A DNA stretch of 64,000 bases from NCBI RefSeq assembly GCF_002162315.1, contig NZ_CP021416.1, forward strand, positions 124,001-188,000, given 5' to 3'. A program made the translations under genes and the position numbers. The stretch is from Sulfurospirillum diekertiae (lineage in GTDB: Bacteria > Campylobacterota > Campylobacteria > Campylobacterales > Sulfurospirillaceae). Under the pieces are notes generated by a model. That model saw only the letters and a list, made by a program, of their open reading frames with translations. It made no database searches and was not told where the DNA came from. How positions within the stretch are numbered: position 1 is the stretch's first letter; every line of letters starts with the position of its first letter. Below, one piece after another: positions 8,613-17,809 of this stretch.

Positions 8613-9241
8613 GTAATACTGCTATTCGTTTACCATCTGTTTTTACAACTTCTAACCCACACTGTCGCGCCAAAATCTCAAGTGTTTTTGGAGTATAGAA
8701 TATAATATGTGTTGGGTCTCTTCGATACCACCATGTGAAAAAATGAGCTTGATCATCACCATGAAATAGGGTCATTAATGCAATAATGCCATTAGGTTTA
8801 AGATGTTGGGTTAAAAGTTTTAATGTTTCATTGGGGTTATCTAAATGTTCAAAAACTTCGGTTGAGGTGATGACATCATACGTTTGATGCTCAAAGCATT
8901 TTATAGGCTGGTAAAACTTATCATAATAATCAACATGAATACCTCTATTGGTTAAAAGTTGGCTCAGAACAGGTGTTGGCCCAGAACCAAAATCAAGGGC
9001 TTTTTCTTTACATGTAAGATCATTCCAAAAGAAATCTAAAAAATCCTCAAACATCTTTACGTAACCTGCATTTTCTAACGAATTTCGATGATTGTTGTAG
9101 AGGCTATGCTCTTTTTCCAATGTAAGATAATAGGCTGAATCAAGGCAAATGCAGTGACAGTGTGAACAGTAAAAATAGCGCTTTTGAAGTTGTGTATCTT
9201 CCCATAATTTTGTAGGATAATTGCAAATTTTTACATTTCAT
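8602..9241 (-). CDS. SAM-dependent methyltransferase with N-terminal zinc-ribbon-like segment (frame broken near start)
   Basis: The open frame from 9120 down holds a class I methyltransferase: EKALDFGSGPTPVLSQLL (motif I), YDVITSTEVFEHLDNP (motif IV region) and LKPNGIIALMTLFHG. The coding frame continues upstream without a stop to about 9228, adding YFYCSHCHCICLD. It then meets a run of five T on the plus strand (9228-9232). Removing one base joins an ATG at 9241 and gives MKCKICNYPTKLWEDTQLQK, so two CxxC pairs form a zinc-ribbon-like module and the total is 212 residues. A ribosome binding site (AAAGAGAG) precedes that ATG. A palindrome copy sits at 9007-9017. The substrate is unknown. Confidence 0.8.
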
Positions 9242-9370
9242 TTTTTTAACTCTCTTTCCAATTTTTTTCAAAAAAAGATACTTAAGTAAATAATTTTTTA
9301 CTAATTAAGCATTATTATAAAGAATAGTTGATATTATATCTGCAAAATATTATGAAAGCTAAAAACAAAG

Positions 9371-10534
9371 ATGCGTAAACTCATCGGAATTCTCCTGTTT
9401 ATATCTCTTTTTATGTTGCCATACTTCTTTGCCAATACAAAATTTGAAGGTAATGTGATTCGTTTAGGGATGAGTGGTCCTTTTAGTGGTGGGCTGACAA
9501 GTGTTGGTAATCAGTTTTTACTAGGCGCGGAAATCTATCTTCAAAATTTAAATGACCACGGTGGTGTTTATGGAAGAAAGATAGAGATTATCGCTAAAGA
9601 TGATCGTTATGAGCCAAAAATTGCCATTGAAAATGTTGATGAGTTGATTAAAAAAGATAAAATTTTTGCTCTTTTTGGCGTTATTGGTACACCCGTAGCT
9701 GAGGCTATTTTCCCCATCGCCATTGAAAAGCGGATACCTTTTGTAGGTGCGTATTCAGGAGCAGAATTTCTGCGTAATCCTCCTAACCCCATTGTCCTTA
9801 ATGCCAGAGCCAGTGATCTCGATGAGATTGAAAAGCTTGTACAATATTATGCGGATGATCTTAAATATAAACGTTTTGCACTGTTTTATCAAAATGATAG
9901 TTATGGAAGAACAGGTCTTAGTGGTGTTAAAAATGCTCTTGCAAAGCGCAATCTTGTACTCGTAGGAGAGGGGAGTTATAAACGTAATACACTCTCTGTT
10001 GGAAATGCTTTGTATGAAATAGAGTTATGTAATCCAGAAGTTATTTTAATGATAGGCTCTACGACACCAACAGCTGAGTTTATTAAGCGGGCACGCAAAA
10101 GTCAAAAAATCCGTCAGAATATTCAATTTGGTCTTTTTTCTTTTATCGAACCTAAACCGCTGATTGATTTTTTACATGGCAATGGTAAAGGGATCACTTT
10201 CGCACAAGTTGTACCTTCGCCGTGGACCTCAGAAGTGGATGAGGTAGAAAATTATCGTATGTTGATGCATAAATATTACCCTAAAGAAGAACTAGGGCAT
10301 GTTTCATTGGAAGGATATTTTGCAGCGCGTATGATTGCGGAGGTTTTTAAAAGTTTGGGGAAAGAGTTTACAAAAGAAGAGTTTATTAAGGCGTTGGGAA
10401 CATTTTCAAAAACATTAGATGAAACTGCCATTTCTAAAAATAGAGATGAGCGTTGCAAGTGTTTACATCGTGTCCATTTAAGTGAATATGTCGATGATGA
10501 TTTTTACTCGGTAGGGCAAAACGATGAACACTAA
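9371..10534 (+). CDS. Periplasmic branched-chain-type ligand-binding protein, sensor partner of the next kinase
   Basis: The 387-residue protein has an N-terminal signal segment (about 1-20) and the type I periplasmic binding fold of the Leu/Ile/Val and amide family. Marks are IRLGMSGPFSGGLTSVGNQFLLGAEIYL, GGVYGRKIEIIAKDDRYEP and FALFYQNDSYGRTGLSGVKNAL. No transporter permease or ATPase lies nearby. Instead its end overlaps the start of a histidine kinase gene by 11 bases, followed by a response regulator. That points to sensing rather than uptake. The C-terminal segment has a CKC pair. The ligand is unknown; amino acids, amides or urea-like compounds are usual for the fold. Confidence 0.85.
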   Translation: MRKLIGILLFISLFMLPYFFANTKFEGNVIRLGMSGPFSGGLTSVGNQFLLGAEIYLQNLNDHGGVYGRKIEIIAKDDRYEPKIAIENVDELIKKDKIFALFGVIGTPVAEAIFPIAIEKRIPFVGAYSGAEFLRNPPNPIVLNARASDLDEIEKLVQYYADDLKYKRFALFYQNDSYGRTGLSGVKNALAKRNLVLVGEGSYKRNTLSVGNALYEIELCNPEVILMIGSTTPTAEFIKRARKSQKIRQNIQFGLFSFIEPKPLIDFLHGNGKGITFAQVVPSPWTSEVDEVENYRMLMHKYYPKEELGHVSLEGYFAARMIAEVFKSLGKEFTKEEFIKALGTFSKTLDETAISKNRDERCKCLHRVHLSEYVDDDFYSVGQNDEH

Positions 10535-12140
10535 TCCTTTGAGTGATTTTATGGGTAGCATCGATGAGATGACGATTGCGAAAAAGACAACACTTCTTTT
10601 TCTCATTATGGTCGTCGGTATGTTTTTTATTGGAAGTTTTGCTCATATGAGTATTAACCGCATTAAAAATAATTTTGATATTTTATATACTAAACGAATG
10701 TTACCAACCATTCGTCTTGAAAATCTCAAAGATATTTATACCGTCAATGTGTTAGATACGATTCGAGATATTGAAAAAGGCCTTATTAGTGCGCAAGAAG
10801 GTAAAACAGTTATTGCCCTTGCGCAAGAGCTCATTAAAATTGAACTTCAAGAGTATAAAAATAGTTTGAGTATTGATGAAAGTGATTGGCTTATTAAGCT
10901 AGCACGCTCATGGGGATTTATGGATGATCCTATGCATAAACCATTTTTTAAAACTAGAGAGGATGATATTTTAATCTCTAAAATTGAGCAAAAAATCCAT
11001 ACGATTGATGGAATTTTACTCAAAATGTTTAATTATTTTGAAACCAAACAATCGCAAAAAGCCATTGACGTATTACAAAATGAACTCTACCCCAGCGTTT
11101 ATTCAATCAATATTGATTTAACAGGTTTGATCAATCTCAATTTAGACAGTGCGAAAGAGGGGTACGCTCGTACAGAAAAAGTTTATGATAATACGTTTGA
11201 GTGGATTGTGGTAGCGACGATTGGTACGATTGCTTTTGCAGCACTTTTAGCCATCGTTTTGTTACAAAATATTCGTCTACTTCATGCGAGACTCGCCAAG
11301 ATGGTTGATGCTAAAACCTATGAGTTACAACAACTTAATCGAAACCTTGAGCTTAAGGTGCAACATGAGGTAGATCAAAGTCGCCAAAAAGATCAGATCA
11401 TGTTTCGTCAATCAAGGCTTGCCTCAATGGGTGAGATGATTGGTAATATTGCGCATCAGTGGCGCCAACCGCTTAATGCGATTGTACTTATTATTCAAAG
11501 CTTTCAGATGAAACGTTTGGCAGGAGTAGAATTAAGTGATGAATTTATCGATAGACAGGTCAAAGAAGGTATTGCATTAGCGTCACTGATGTCACATACT
11601 ATTGATGATTTTCGTAATTTTTTTAAGCCAAATAAAAATGAAGAGCATTTTAGTGTTAAAGATACCGTGGAGTATAGCCTGAAGTTGGTAAAAGCATATT
11701 ATGCAAAAGCTGGTATTGATATTTTTTTAAATTGTACTCAAGATGTACAGATTAGTGGTTATCCCAATGAGTTTTCACAGGTGCTAATGAATCTCTTTTC
11801 TAATGCTAAAGATGTTTTAGAAGAGCGAAATATTGAAAAAAAATATATTGAAATTATCATTACAAAGCAAGCAAATAATGCAGTCATTAGTGTGATAGAT
11901 AATGGCGGTGGGATTAGTGAAGAGGTCCAAGATAGAATGTTCGAACCCTATTTTACAACCAAGCATAAATCCTCAGGAACAGGTATAGGATTGTATATGT
12001 CCAAACAAATTATTGAGAAACAGATGAGGGGTAGTATTATTGGAACGAATATATCGTACGTTTTTAGTAATGGTAAGCGTTACGAAAAATGTGCAATTAT
12101 AACCATTTTAGTACCACTTGATAAAAAGGAGGAAAAATAA
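10524..12140 (+). CDS. Membrane sensor histidine kinase (HQWRQP subtype)
   Basis: The 538-residue kinase has two membrane segments (about 20-40 and 228-250) enclosing a roughly 185-residue helical periplasmic region. A coiled-coil linker and transmitter follow. The phospho-acceptor box is SMGEMIGNIAHQWRQPLNAI, a form frequent in Campylobacterota. The ATP-binding part shows FSQVLMNLFSNAKDVL (N box), VIDNGGGISEE (G1) and KHKSSGTGIGLYMSKQIIE (G2). It overlaps the binding-protein gene upstream. The response regulator gene starts one base after its stop, so all three are one operon. The periplasmic domain may read ligand occupancy of the binding protein, which is inference from gene order. Confidence 0.93.
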   Translation: MNTNPLSDFMGSIDEMTIAKKTTLLFLIMVVGMFFIGSFAHMSINRIKNNFDILYTKRMLPTIRLENLKDIYTVNVLDTIRDIEKGLISAQEGKTVIALAQELIKIELQEYKNSLSIDESDWLIKLARSWGFMDDPMHKPFFKTREDDILISKIEQKIHTIDGILLKMFNYFETKQSQKAIDVLQNELYPSVYSINIDLTGLINLNLDSAKEGYARTEKVYDNTFEWIVVATIGTIAFAALLAIVLLQNIRLLHARLAKMVDAKTYELQQLNRNLELKVQHEVDQSRQKDQIMFRQSRLASMGEMIGNIAHQWRQPLNAIVLIIQSFQMKRLAGVELSDEFIDRQVKEGIALASLMSHTIDDFRNFFKPNKNEEHFSVKDTVEYSLKLVKAYYAKAGIDIFLNCTQDVQISGYPNEFSQVLMNLFSNAKDVLEERNIEKKYIEIIITKQANNAVISVIDNGGGISEEVQDRMFEPYFTTKHKSSGTGIGLYMSKQIIEKQMRGSIIGTNISYVFSNGKRYEKCAIITILVPLDKKEEK

Positions 12141-12141
12141 T

Positions 12142-12801
12142 ATGGATTTTAATGGATTAAAAGATTGTGTGGTGTTATATGTCGAAGATGAAAAATCAGT
12201 GCAAATACAAACGCAGATGATTTTAAAAGATTTTGTCAAAGAAGTATATATTGCATCAAATGGAGAAGAGGGGCTTAAAATTGCGCTTGAAAAAGATATT
12301 GATATTATTGTAACAGATATTTTAATGCCTGTTATGAATGGTATTGAGATGCTCAAAAAGCTTAAGAATGAGTATCATCGTGATATTCCAGCGATCATTA
12401 CAACGGCATTTACAGAAACAGAATATCTTATTGAGGCGATTACTCTGAAGGTTGATGGGTTTATTATGAAACCGATTAATGTCAAAGATTTAATCAGTAC
12501 CATTTATAGTGCGATGCTCCCTAAATTGCATAGCAAAGAGATTCAAGGGTGTTCTTTTATTATTGAAGGACTTGCTGCTCTTATAGGGGGGAAAAAAATT
12601 GAGATTTTGAAATACATCATCAGCCATTTAGATGATGATAAAATCTTTAATGGCTCATATCAAGATATTATTGATAATATTGGCGTGAGTAAGCCTACGG
12701 TTGTACATATGTTTCAGCAACTTATCAAAGTGGGTATTTTGGAAAAAGTTAAAAATAAGATGTATCGTTTTAGAAACACCAAGCTTGTTGGAGATCAATA
12801 G
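12142..12801 (+). CDS. Response regulator with C-terminal winged-helix domain
   Basis: Residues 1-120 form a receiver domain with the acidic pair VEDE, the phospho-acceptor aspartate in IIVTDILMPVMNG, the threonine of ITTAFTE and lysine in IMKPIN. The C-terminal region (about 135-219) resembles a helix-turn-helix of the Crp or MarR kind: YQDIIDNIGVSKPTVVHMFQQLIKVGILEKV followed by a wing. It is not an OmpR or NarL type. The ATG at 12142 is preceded by AGGAGG. It is the output of the binding-protein/kinase operon. The next gene, an exported cyclophilin, begins directly after its stop and may share the transcript without sharing function. Confidence 0.88.
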   Translation: MDFNGLKDCVVLYVEDEKSVQIQTQMILKDFVKEVYIASNGEEGLKIALEKDIDIIVTDILMPVMNGIEMLKKLKNEYHRDIPAIITTAFTETEYLIEAITLKVDGFIMKPINVKDLISTIYSAMLPKLHSKEIQGCSFIIEGLAALIGGKKIEILKYIISHLDDDKIFNGSYQDIIDNIGVSKPTVVHMFQQLIKVGILEKVKNKMYRFRNTKLVGDQ

Positions 12802-13320
12802 ATGAGGAAAATAGTTTTAGTTTTATTGTTAGGGATATGGAGTGCTCTTATGGCAAGTGAGGTTGTTTTTGAAACAACCCAAGGAACGATTGTGTTTGCA
12901 TTGAAGCCTGAGGTAGCACCGAAAGCATGTGAAAATTTTGAAGCTTTGGTGAAAAAAGGATACTACAATGGCATCACTTTTCATCGCATTATTAAAGGCT
13001 TCATGATTCAAGGTGGCGACCCTACGGGAACAGGACGTGGTGGTGAATCCATTTATGGGAAACCATTTGAAGACGAATTTAAACCCAATATTGTATTTAA
13101 CAAACCGGGAATTTTAGCTATGGCGAATGCTGGTCGCAATACGAATGGAAGTCAATTTTTTATCACAACTGTTCCAACACCGCACCTCAACGGTAGGCAC
13201 ACTATTTTTGGTGAAGTGGTTGAAGGTATGGATGTTGTTCGTAAGCTTGAAAATATTACAACTGATGGTAGAGACATGCCGATGCAACCACAAAAAATTC
13301 TCAAAGCGTATTTAAAATAA
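12802..13320 (+). CDS. Exported cyclophilin-type peptidyl-prolyl cis-trans isomerase
   Basis: The 172-residue protein has a signal peptide (about 1-18, ending ALMA) and then a compact bacterial cyclophilin domain. It shows [45 protein letters not shown] and [14 protein letters not shown]. The catalytic Arg in FHRI and the NGSQFFI strand are intact. It would catalyse proline isomerisation during folding of periplasmic or outer-membrane proteins. The gene starts immediately after the response regulator stop. Cytoplasmic PpiB-like enzymes lack the leader seen here. Confidence 0.93.
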   Translation: MRKIVLVLLLGIWSALMASEVVFETTQGTIVFALKPEVAPKACENFEALVKKGYYNGITFHRIIKGFMIQGGDPTGTGRGGESIYGKPFEDEFKPNIVFNKPGILAMANAGRNTNGSQFFITTVPTPHLNGRHTIFGEVVEGMDVVRKLENITTDGRDMPMQPQKILKAYLK

Positions 13321-13355
13321 TTTAAGGTAAAATAGTCTCAATTTTGAAACAATAG

Positions 13356-13706
<351 letters not shown>

Positions 13707-13711
13707 ATTTT

Positions 13712-13746
13712 AAGCTTTGTGATTAAATTTTAATCACAAAGCTTTT
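13712..13746 (+). terminator. Long hairpin between glnB and amtB
   Basis: AAGCTTTGTGATTAAA (13712-13727) is repeated in perfect inverse at 13729-13744, and TTTT ends at 13746. The stem is unusually long and AT-rich. It starts just after the glnB stop, so it may terminate glnB transcription, or attenuate it so that amtB is made in smaller amount. Confidence 0.75.
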
Positions 13747-13801
13747 CCTCTTTCTTGTACAATTATCCGTTACATTTTATTTCACACAAAGGTTATGTGT
13801 A

Positions 13802-14983
13802 ATGGATCAATCTCATATGCACTATATTATTGACACTTTCTTCTTACTTTTCTCTTCTGTTCTAATTATCTTTATGGTTCCGGGCTTTGCAATGCTTGAA
13901 GCGGGTCTTGTTCGTAGCAAAAATGTTTCGGCTGTACTTACAGGCAATGTCATGCTTTATGCCATCACTTCTTTTATTTTTTTACTCTGGGGTTACAATA
14001 ACATGTTTGGCGGAAATGGCTTCTTCCTTGAAGGTGTGACTACAGATGGATATAGTCCTTATGCCTATTTTTTATTCCAAATGGCGTTTGTGAGTAAAAC
14101 CGTTTCCATTATGAGTGGTGGTGTGAGTGAGCGTATTCGCATTATTCCTTTTATGATTTTTGCGGTATTGATGAGTGGCTTTATTTATCCTATCGTTGGA
14201 AATGCTATTTGGGGTGGAGGATTTTTAAAAGAGGTACATGATCTTGCAGGGTGTACTGTGATTCACTCTGTGGGAGGTTGGGCACTGCTGGCGGGTATCT
14301 TGGTTTTGGGTGCTAGGCGAGGTCGTTATAGCAAAGAAGGACAGATACGAGCAATTCCCGCTTCAAACATCCCACTGGTAACACTGGGAGGCATGCTCCT
14401 TTGGATTGGTTGGTTCGGTTTTAATGGAGGAAGCGCATTTCATATCTCTAGTGTTGAAAATGCAGACCTTGTTGGGCTCATTATTGTCAACACAAATACA
14501 GCTGGCCTTGCGGGCGCAATTATAGCAGCCATGATTGTGTATATACAGTATCGAAAACTTGATATTACGATGATACTAAACGGTGCATTGGGGGGCCTTG
14601 TTGCCATTACTGCTGGTGCCGATGTGGTTGGCCTTTGGGAACCAATTATCATTGGTGCTGTAGGTGGAACATTGGTCGTTTTTGCGATTCCTCTTTTTGA
14701 TAAATTCAAAATTGATGATCCTGTGGGTGCACTTTCTGTTCATTTGGTCAATGGTATTTGGGGCACGATTGCTGTAGCGCTTTTTGCTGATTTTTCACTG
14801 GTTACACAACTTAAGGGAATTGCTATAACAGGGCTTTTTACCTTTCCTGTCTCATACGTTGCCTTTGTAATTATCAAAAAAGTCATTGGGCTTAGAAGTG
14901 ATGAAGAACATGAGTATGTAGGGCTTGATCTTGAAGAGTGTGGCTTGGAAGCGTATCCAGAATTTATTAAATCAAAAGTCTAA
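13802..14983 (+). CDS. amtB: Ammonium transporter AmtB
   Basis: This is a 393-residue Amt/Mep/Rh channel with about 11 membrane helices. Diagnostic segments are VPGFAMLEAGLVRSKN, the first pore histidine in GCTVIHSVGGWALLAGILVLG, IPLVTLGGMLLWIGWFGFNGGS and the second histidine in GALSVHLVNGIWGT. It starts directly in helix 1, lacking the cleaved leader seen in the E. coli protein. The short cytoplasmic tail (SDEEHEYVGLDLEECGLEAYPEF) is of the kind that contacts PII, matching glnB upstream. AAAGG precedes the start at some distance. Expression is probably raised under nitrogen limitation, by analogy. Confidence 0.96.
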   Translation: MDQSHMHYIIDTFFLLFSSVLIIFMVPGFAMLEAGLVRSKNVSAVLTGNVMLYAITSFIFLLWGYNNMFGGNGFFLEGVTTDGYSPYAYFLFQMAFVSKTVSIMSGGVSERIRIIPFMIFAVLMSGFIYPIVGNAIWGGGFLKEVHDLAGCTVIHSVGGWALLAGILVLGARRGRYSKEGQIRAIPASNIPLVTLGGMLLWIGWFGFNGGSAFHISSVENADLVGLIIVNTNTAGLAGAIIAAMIVYIQYRKLDITMILNGALGGLVAITAGADVVGLWEPIIIGAVGGTLVVFAIPLFDKFKIDDPVGALSVHLVNGIWGTIAVALFADFSLVTQLKGIAITGLFTFPVSYVAFVIIKKVIGLRSDEEHEYVGLDLEECGLEAYPEFIKSKV

Positions 14984-14996
14984 AACAGTGCTATAT

Positions 14997-15015
14997 AGGG
15001 AGCTTTGGGCTCCCT
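14997..15015 (+). terminator. Hairpin after amtB
   Basis: AGGGAGC (14997-15003) pairs with GCTCCCT (15009-15015) around a five-base loop. The following bases (AACTTCTTT) form only a weak T tract. It lies between the convergent amtB and aldo/keto reductase genes. Confidence 0.7.
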
Positions 15016-15021
15016 AACTTC

Positions 15022-15033
15022 TTTACATGTAAA
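15022..15033. repeat. TTTACATGTAAA palindrome at the amtB/aldo-keto reductase junction
   Basis: Exact copy abutting the last base of the minus-strand reductase gene, after the amtB hairpin. It is another case of the palindrome sitting between two genes that end toward each other. Confidence 0.85.
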
Positions 15034-16053
15034 CTATCCCATCGGGTATAAAATCTCTTTTTGAACTTTTTCACATTCATTTAATACCTCAGGACGGAGC
15101 TTAATCTCCAGGGCTTTGAAGCTCTCTTCAAGCTGTGTCGCATAACGCGCTCCAATGATAGTAGAAGCGACAAAATCAAAGTGCATACTCCACGCAATGG
15201 CAAGGGTAACAGGGCTCATGTCGTATTTCCTTGCAATCTCAATATATTTGGCTGTTGCAGTTAAGGATTTATCATTAACAAAGCGTTTGTACATTGCTTT
15301 TTGTCTGGGCTCTCCTGTTTGCAAATATTCTCCAAAACGGCTTTTAGGATCAATAAACGCTTGGTTGTATTTTCCGCTAAGCACACCACCAGCCATCGGT
15401 GAGTAAGGAAGCAGTGAAATGCTCTCTTTACGACATACATTCGCAAGTTCGTCTAAGAAGCGGGGATTGAGCAGTGAGAAGTTATTTTGAATGGATTCAA
15501 AACGTGCCAACTTTTCATATTGAGAAATTGTATTTGATTTCGTCAGCCCATAGGCTGAGTCATTGGATGTACCAATGTAGCGTACTTTGCCAGATTTAAT
15601 GAGTTCATCAAAGGCTAGCATCGACTCCTCTTTGGGTACAATTTCATCAGGCCAGTGGACTTGATAAAGGTCGATGTAATCTGTTTTGAGACGCTTCAAA
15701 CTTCCCTCAACTGCTTTTTTAATATGAAAACGATCGATTGCCGTATAGCCATGACGAATGGGTGGTACAAACCATCCGTTCGCTGCACCTGCAATTTTAG
15801 TTGCCAAAATGATGCTTTCACGGGGCTTTGTTGCAAGCCATTCACTGATAATTTCTTCAGTGACTCCAGCATAACTCTCTTTGGGAGGAACGGGGTAAAG
15901 TTCAGCCGTATCGAAAAAATTAATGCCGCGATCATATGCAGTATCAAGTATTCTGAACGATTCTGCCTTATTGCTCCAACTGCCAAAACTCATGGTGCCC
16001 ATACAAATGGGTGTCACTCTCAGTCCGCTTTTCCCGATGTAACGATATTCCAT
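15034..16053 (-). CDS. Aldo/keto reductase
   Basis: A 339-residue cytosolic NAD(P)H-dependent oxidoreductase of the YajO/Tas-like aldo/keto reductase group. It begins MEYRYIGKSGLRVTPICMGT and shows GINFFDTAELYP with the catalytic Asp and Tyr, the lysine segment IILATKIAG, DYIDLYQVHWPDE with the catalytic His, RYIGTSNDSAYG, and a C-terminal cofactor-binding segment near STIIGARYATQLEE. The frame is open 12 codons further, but the ATG at 16053 is spaced properly after AAAAGG. It faces away from pyrC. The substrate cannot be read from the sequence. Confidence 0.92.
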   Translation of the reverse strand: MEYRYIGKSGLRVTPICMGTMSFGSWSNKAESFRILDTAYDRGINFFDTAELYPVPPKESYAGVTEEIISEWLATKPRESIILATKIAGAANGWFVPPIRHGYTAIDRFHIKKAVEGSLKRLKTDYIDLYQVHWPDEIVPKEESMLAFDELIKSGKVRYIGTSNDSAYGLTKSNTISQYEKLARFESIQNNFSLLNPRFLDELANVCRKESISLLPYSPMAGGVLSGKYNQAFIDPKSRFGEYLQTGEPRQKAMYKRFVNDKSLTATAKYIEIARKYDMSPVTLAIAWSMHFDFVASTIIGARYATQLEESFKALEIKLRPEVLNECEKVQKEILYPMG

Positions 16054-16102
16054 CTCTCTAGCCTTTTCTCTTTTTTCAAAGTATAACATTTTGGCGATGC
16101 TT

Positions 16103-16111
16103 TGATATAAT
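16103..16111 (+). promoter_or_regulatory. Extended -10 promoter element for pyrC
   Basis: TGATATAAT is a perfect extended -10 element. It predicts a start near 16118 and a leader of about 28 bases carrying AAAAAGG ahead of the ATG at 16146. Confidence 0.6.
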
Positions 16112-16145
16112 TAAATCTCTTCGAATAAGATCAAAAAGGTTTTAG

Positions 16146-17154
16146 ATGACACACACACTTTTTTCTCCTTTAGATATGCATTTGCATTTACGCGATGAAG
16201 CGATGCTTAAAGTAGTCGCACCCCTGAGCGCGCACAGCCTTGCGGGTGGTATCATCATGCCCAATGTTGTTCCTCCGATTACGACTATTGAAGCGGTACT
16301 TGCCTATAAAGAGCGTATTATAAATGCTATTGGTAGCAACGTATTTGAGCCTTTGATGACACTTTTTTTTCGCTCGGATTATAGTCGTGAAATTTTTAGA
16401 AAAAGCAGCTTTACATGTAAAGGCATTGAAGCTATACCCATCAGGCATTACAACCAATTCTGAGGGTGGCGTAGCAAGCATGGATATTGAGATATTGCGT
16501 CCTGTTTTAGATGTAATGAGTGATCTAGGGCTTATTTTATGTGTGCATGGCGAAACCAATGGATTTGTGATGGATCGAGAAAAAGAGTTTGGCTCGATTT
16601 ATGAAAGTTTGGCTTCTGCCTTTCCTCGCCTCAAAATCGTTATGGAACATATCACCACCAAAGAGAGTGTGGCTCTTTTAGACAAATATGAAAACCTTTA
16701 CGCAACGATCACACTTCATCACTTACTTATCACGCTTGATGATGTTGCCGGTGGCATGCTTCAACCGCACCTTTTTTGCAAACCGATTGCCAAGCGGTAT
16801 GAAGACCGTGATGCACTTTTACATGTAAGCCTTAAAGCCCATCCTAAAGTGATGTTTGGAAGTGATTCTGCGCCACATCCGATTCATAAAAAAGAGTGTT
16901 GCGGTTGTGCGGCGGGTGTTTTTACAGCACCCATTGCCTTGCAAGCTCTCGTAGAGTTGTTTGACAAACATAACGCATTAGCTTCTTTACAAGCATTTGT
17001 CAGTAACAATGCACAAACAATTTATAACTATAAACCCCTATATAAAGAGGTTATCTTAGAAAAAGTACCCTTTCAAGTAACACACAGTTATGCTGACGTT
17101 GTCCCTATGTTTGCTAACGAAACATTAGCGTGGAGCATTAAGCATGTCGTATAA
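16146..17154 (+). pseudogene. pyrC: Dihydroorotase, frame broken at a T5 run
   Basis: PyrC forms dihydroorotate in pyrimidine synthesis. Frame 1 (16146 on) holds the zinc site DMHLHLRDEAML and GGIIMPNVVPPI. The second frame (to 17154) has [16 protein letters not shown] with the carboxylated lysine, LCVHGE, MEHITT and the final metal aspartate in [10 protein letters not shown]. They meet at five T (16393-16397): with four, the text reads [20 protein letters not shown] without interruption and the protein has 335 residues, normal for this subtype. A palindrome copy at 16410-16421 encodes LHVK in the corrected frame, and another lies at 16818-16828. The gene is conserved and usually needed, so a base-calling error is likelier than loss. 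The stop overlaps the next gene. Confidence 0.88.
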
Positions 17155-17809
17155 AATTCTTATTTTGGAAGATAATACATTACTTCTTCAAACTCTGGAA
17201 GATTTTTTAGGTGGACATGATTATATTTGTACGTTAGTTTCGAGTGGCAAAGAGGCACTTAAACAATGTTATGAAAACAAATATGATCTTTACCTTTTGG
17301 ATGTTAAAGTCCCCGATCTGAGTGGATTTGATTTTTTAAAAGAATTGCGTGCATCTGGCGATCGTACCCCTGCTATATTTGTAACGTCCCTAAGCGATCA
17401 AGAGAGCCTGACCAAGGGCTTTATGCTAGGAGGCGATGACTACATTAAAAAACCTTTTGATCTTAGCGAGCTTTTATTGCGCATCAAAGCACTTTTAGCA
17501 CGTGCGAAAGGCATTGTGGACGATTGGCTAGAAATTGATGATGCGTACAAGCTCAACCTTGCACGTAAACGTCTTTTTCACAATCAAGAAGAGCTTGACA
17601 TCAATCTCAAAGATTTTGAACTGCTTTATTTGTTGGTAAAAGAGCGAGGCAAAGTAGTGACCAAAGAGATGATCCATGAAAGGCTTTGGAGCAGTAGTGA
17701 AGAGATCAACGAAGGATCAATCAGAGTTTACATCAATAATCTCAAAAAAATTTTTGGTAAAGACAGCATTTTAAATATCCGAGGAATTGGGTATCGTTTT
17801 GAGAAGTAG
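17144..17809 (+). CDS. OmpR/PhoB-family response regulator
   Basis: This 221-residue regulator has a receiver (1-115: [19 protein letters not shown] with the phospho-acceptor Asp, FVTS, and IKKPFDL with the conserved Lys) and a winged-helix trans_reg_C domain. The latter shows [29 protein letters not shown] and [28 protein letters not shown]. The ATG overlaps the pyrC stop by 11 bases, so translation may be coupled. The histidine kinase gene starts within its end. The target genes and stimulus cannot be determined. Confidence 0.94.
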   Translation: MSYKILILEDNTLLLQTLEDFLGGHDYICTLVSSGKEALKQCYENKYDLYLLDVKVPDLSGFDFLKELRASGDRTPAIFVTSLSDQESLTKGFMLGGDDYIKKPFDLSELLLRIKALLARAKGIVDDWLEIDDAYKLNLARKRLFHNQEELDINLKDFELLYLLVKERGKVVTKEMIHERLWSSSEEINEGSIRVYINNLKKIFGKDSILNIRGIGYRFEK

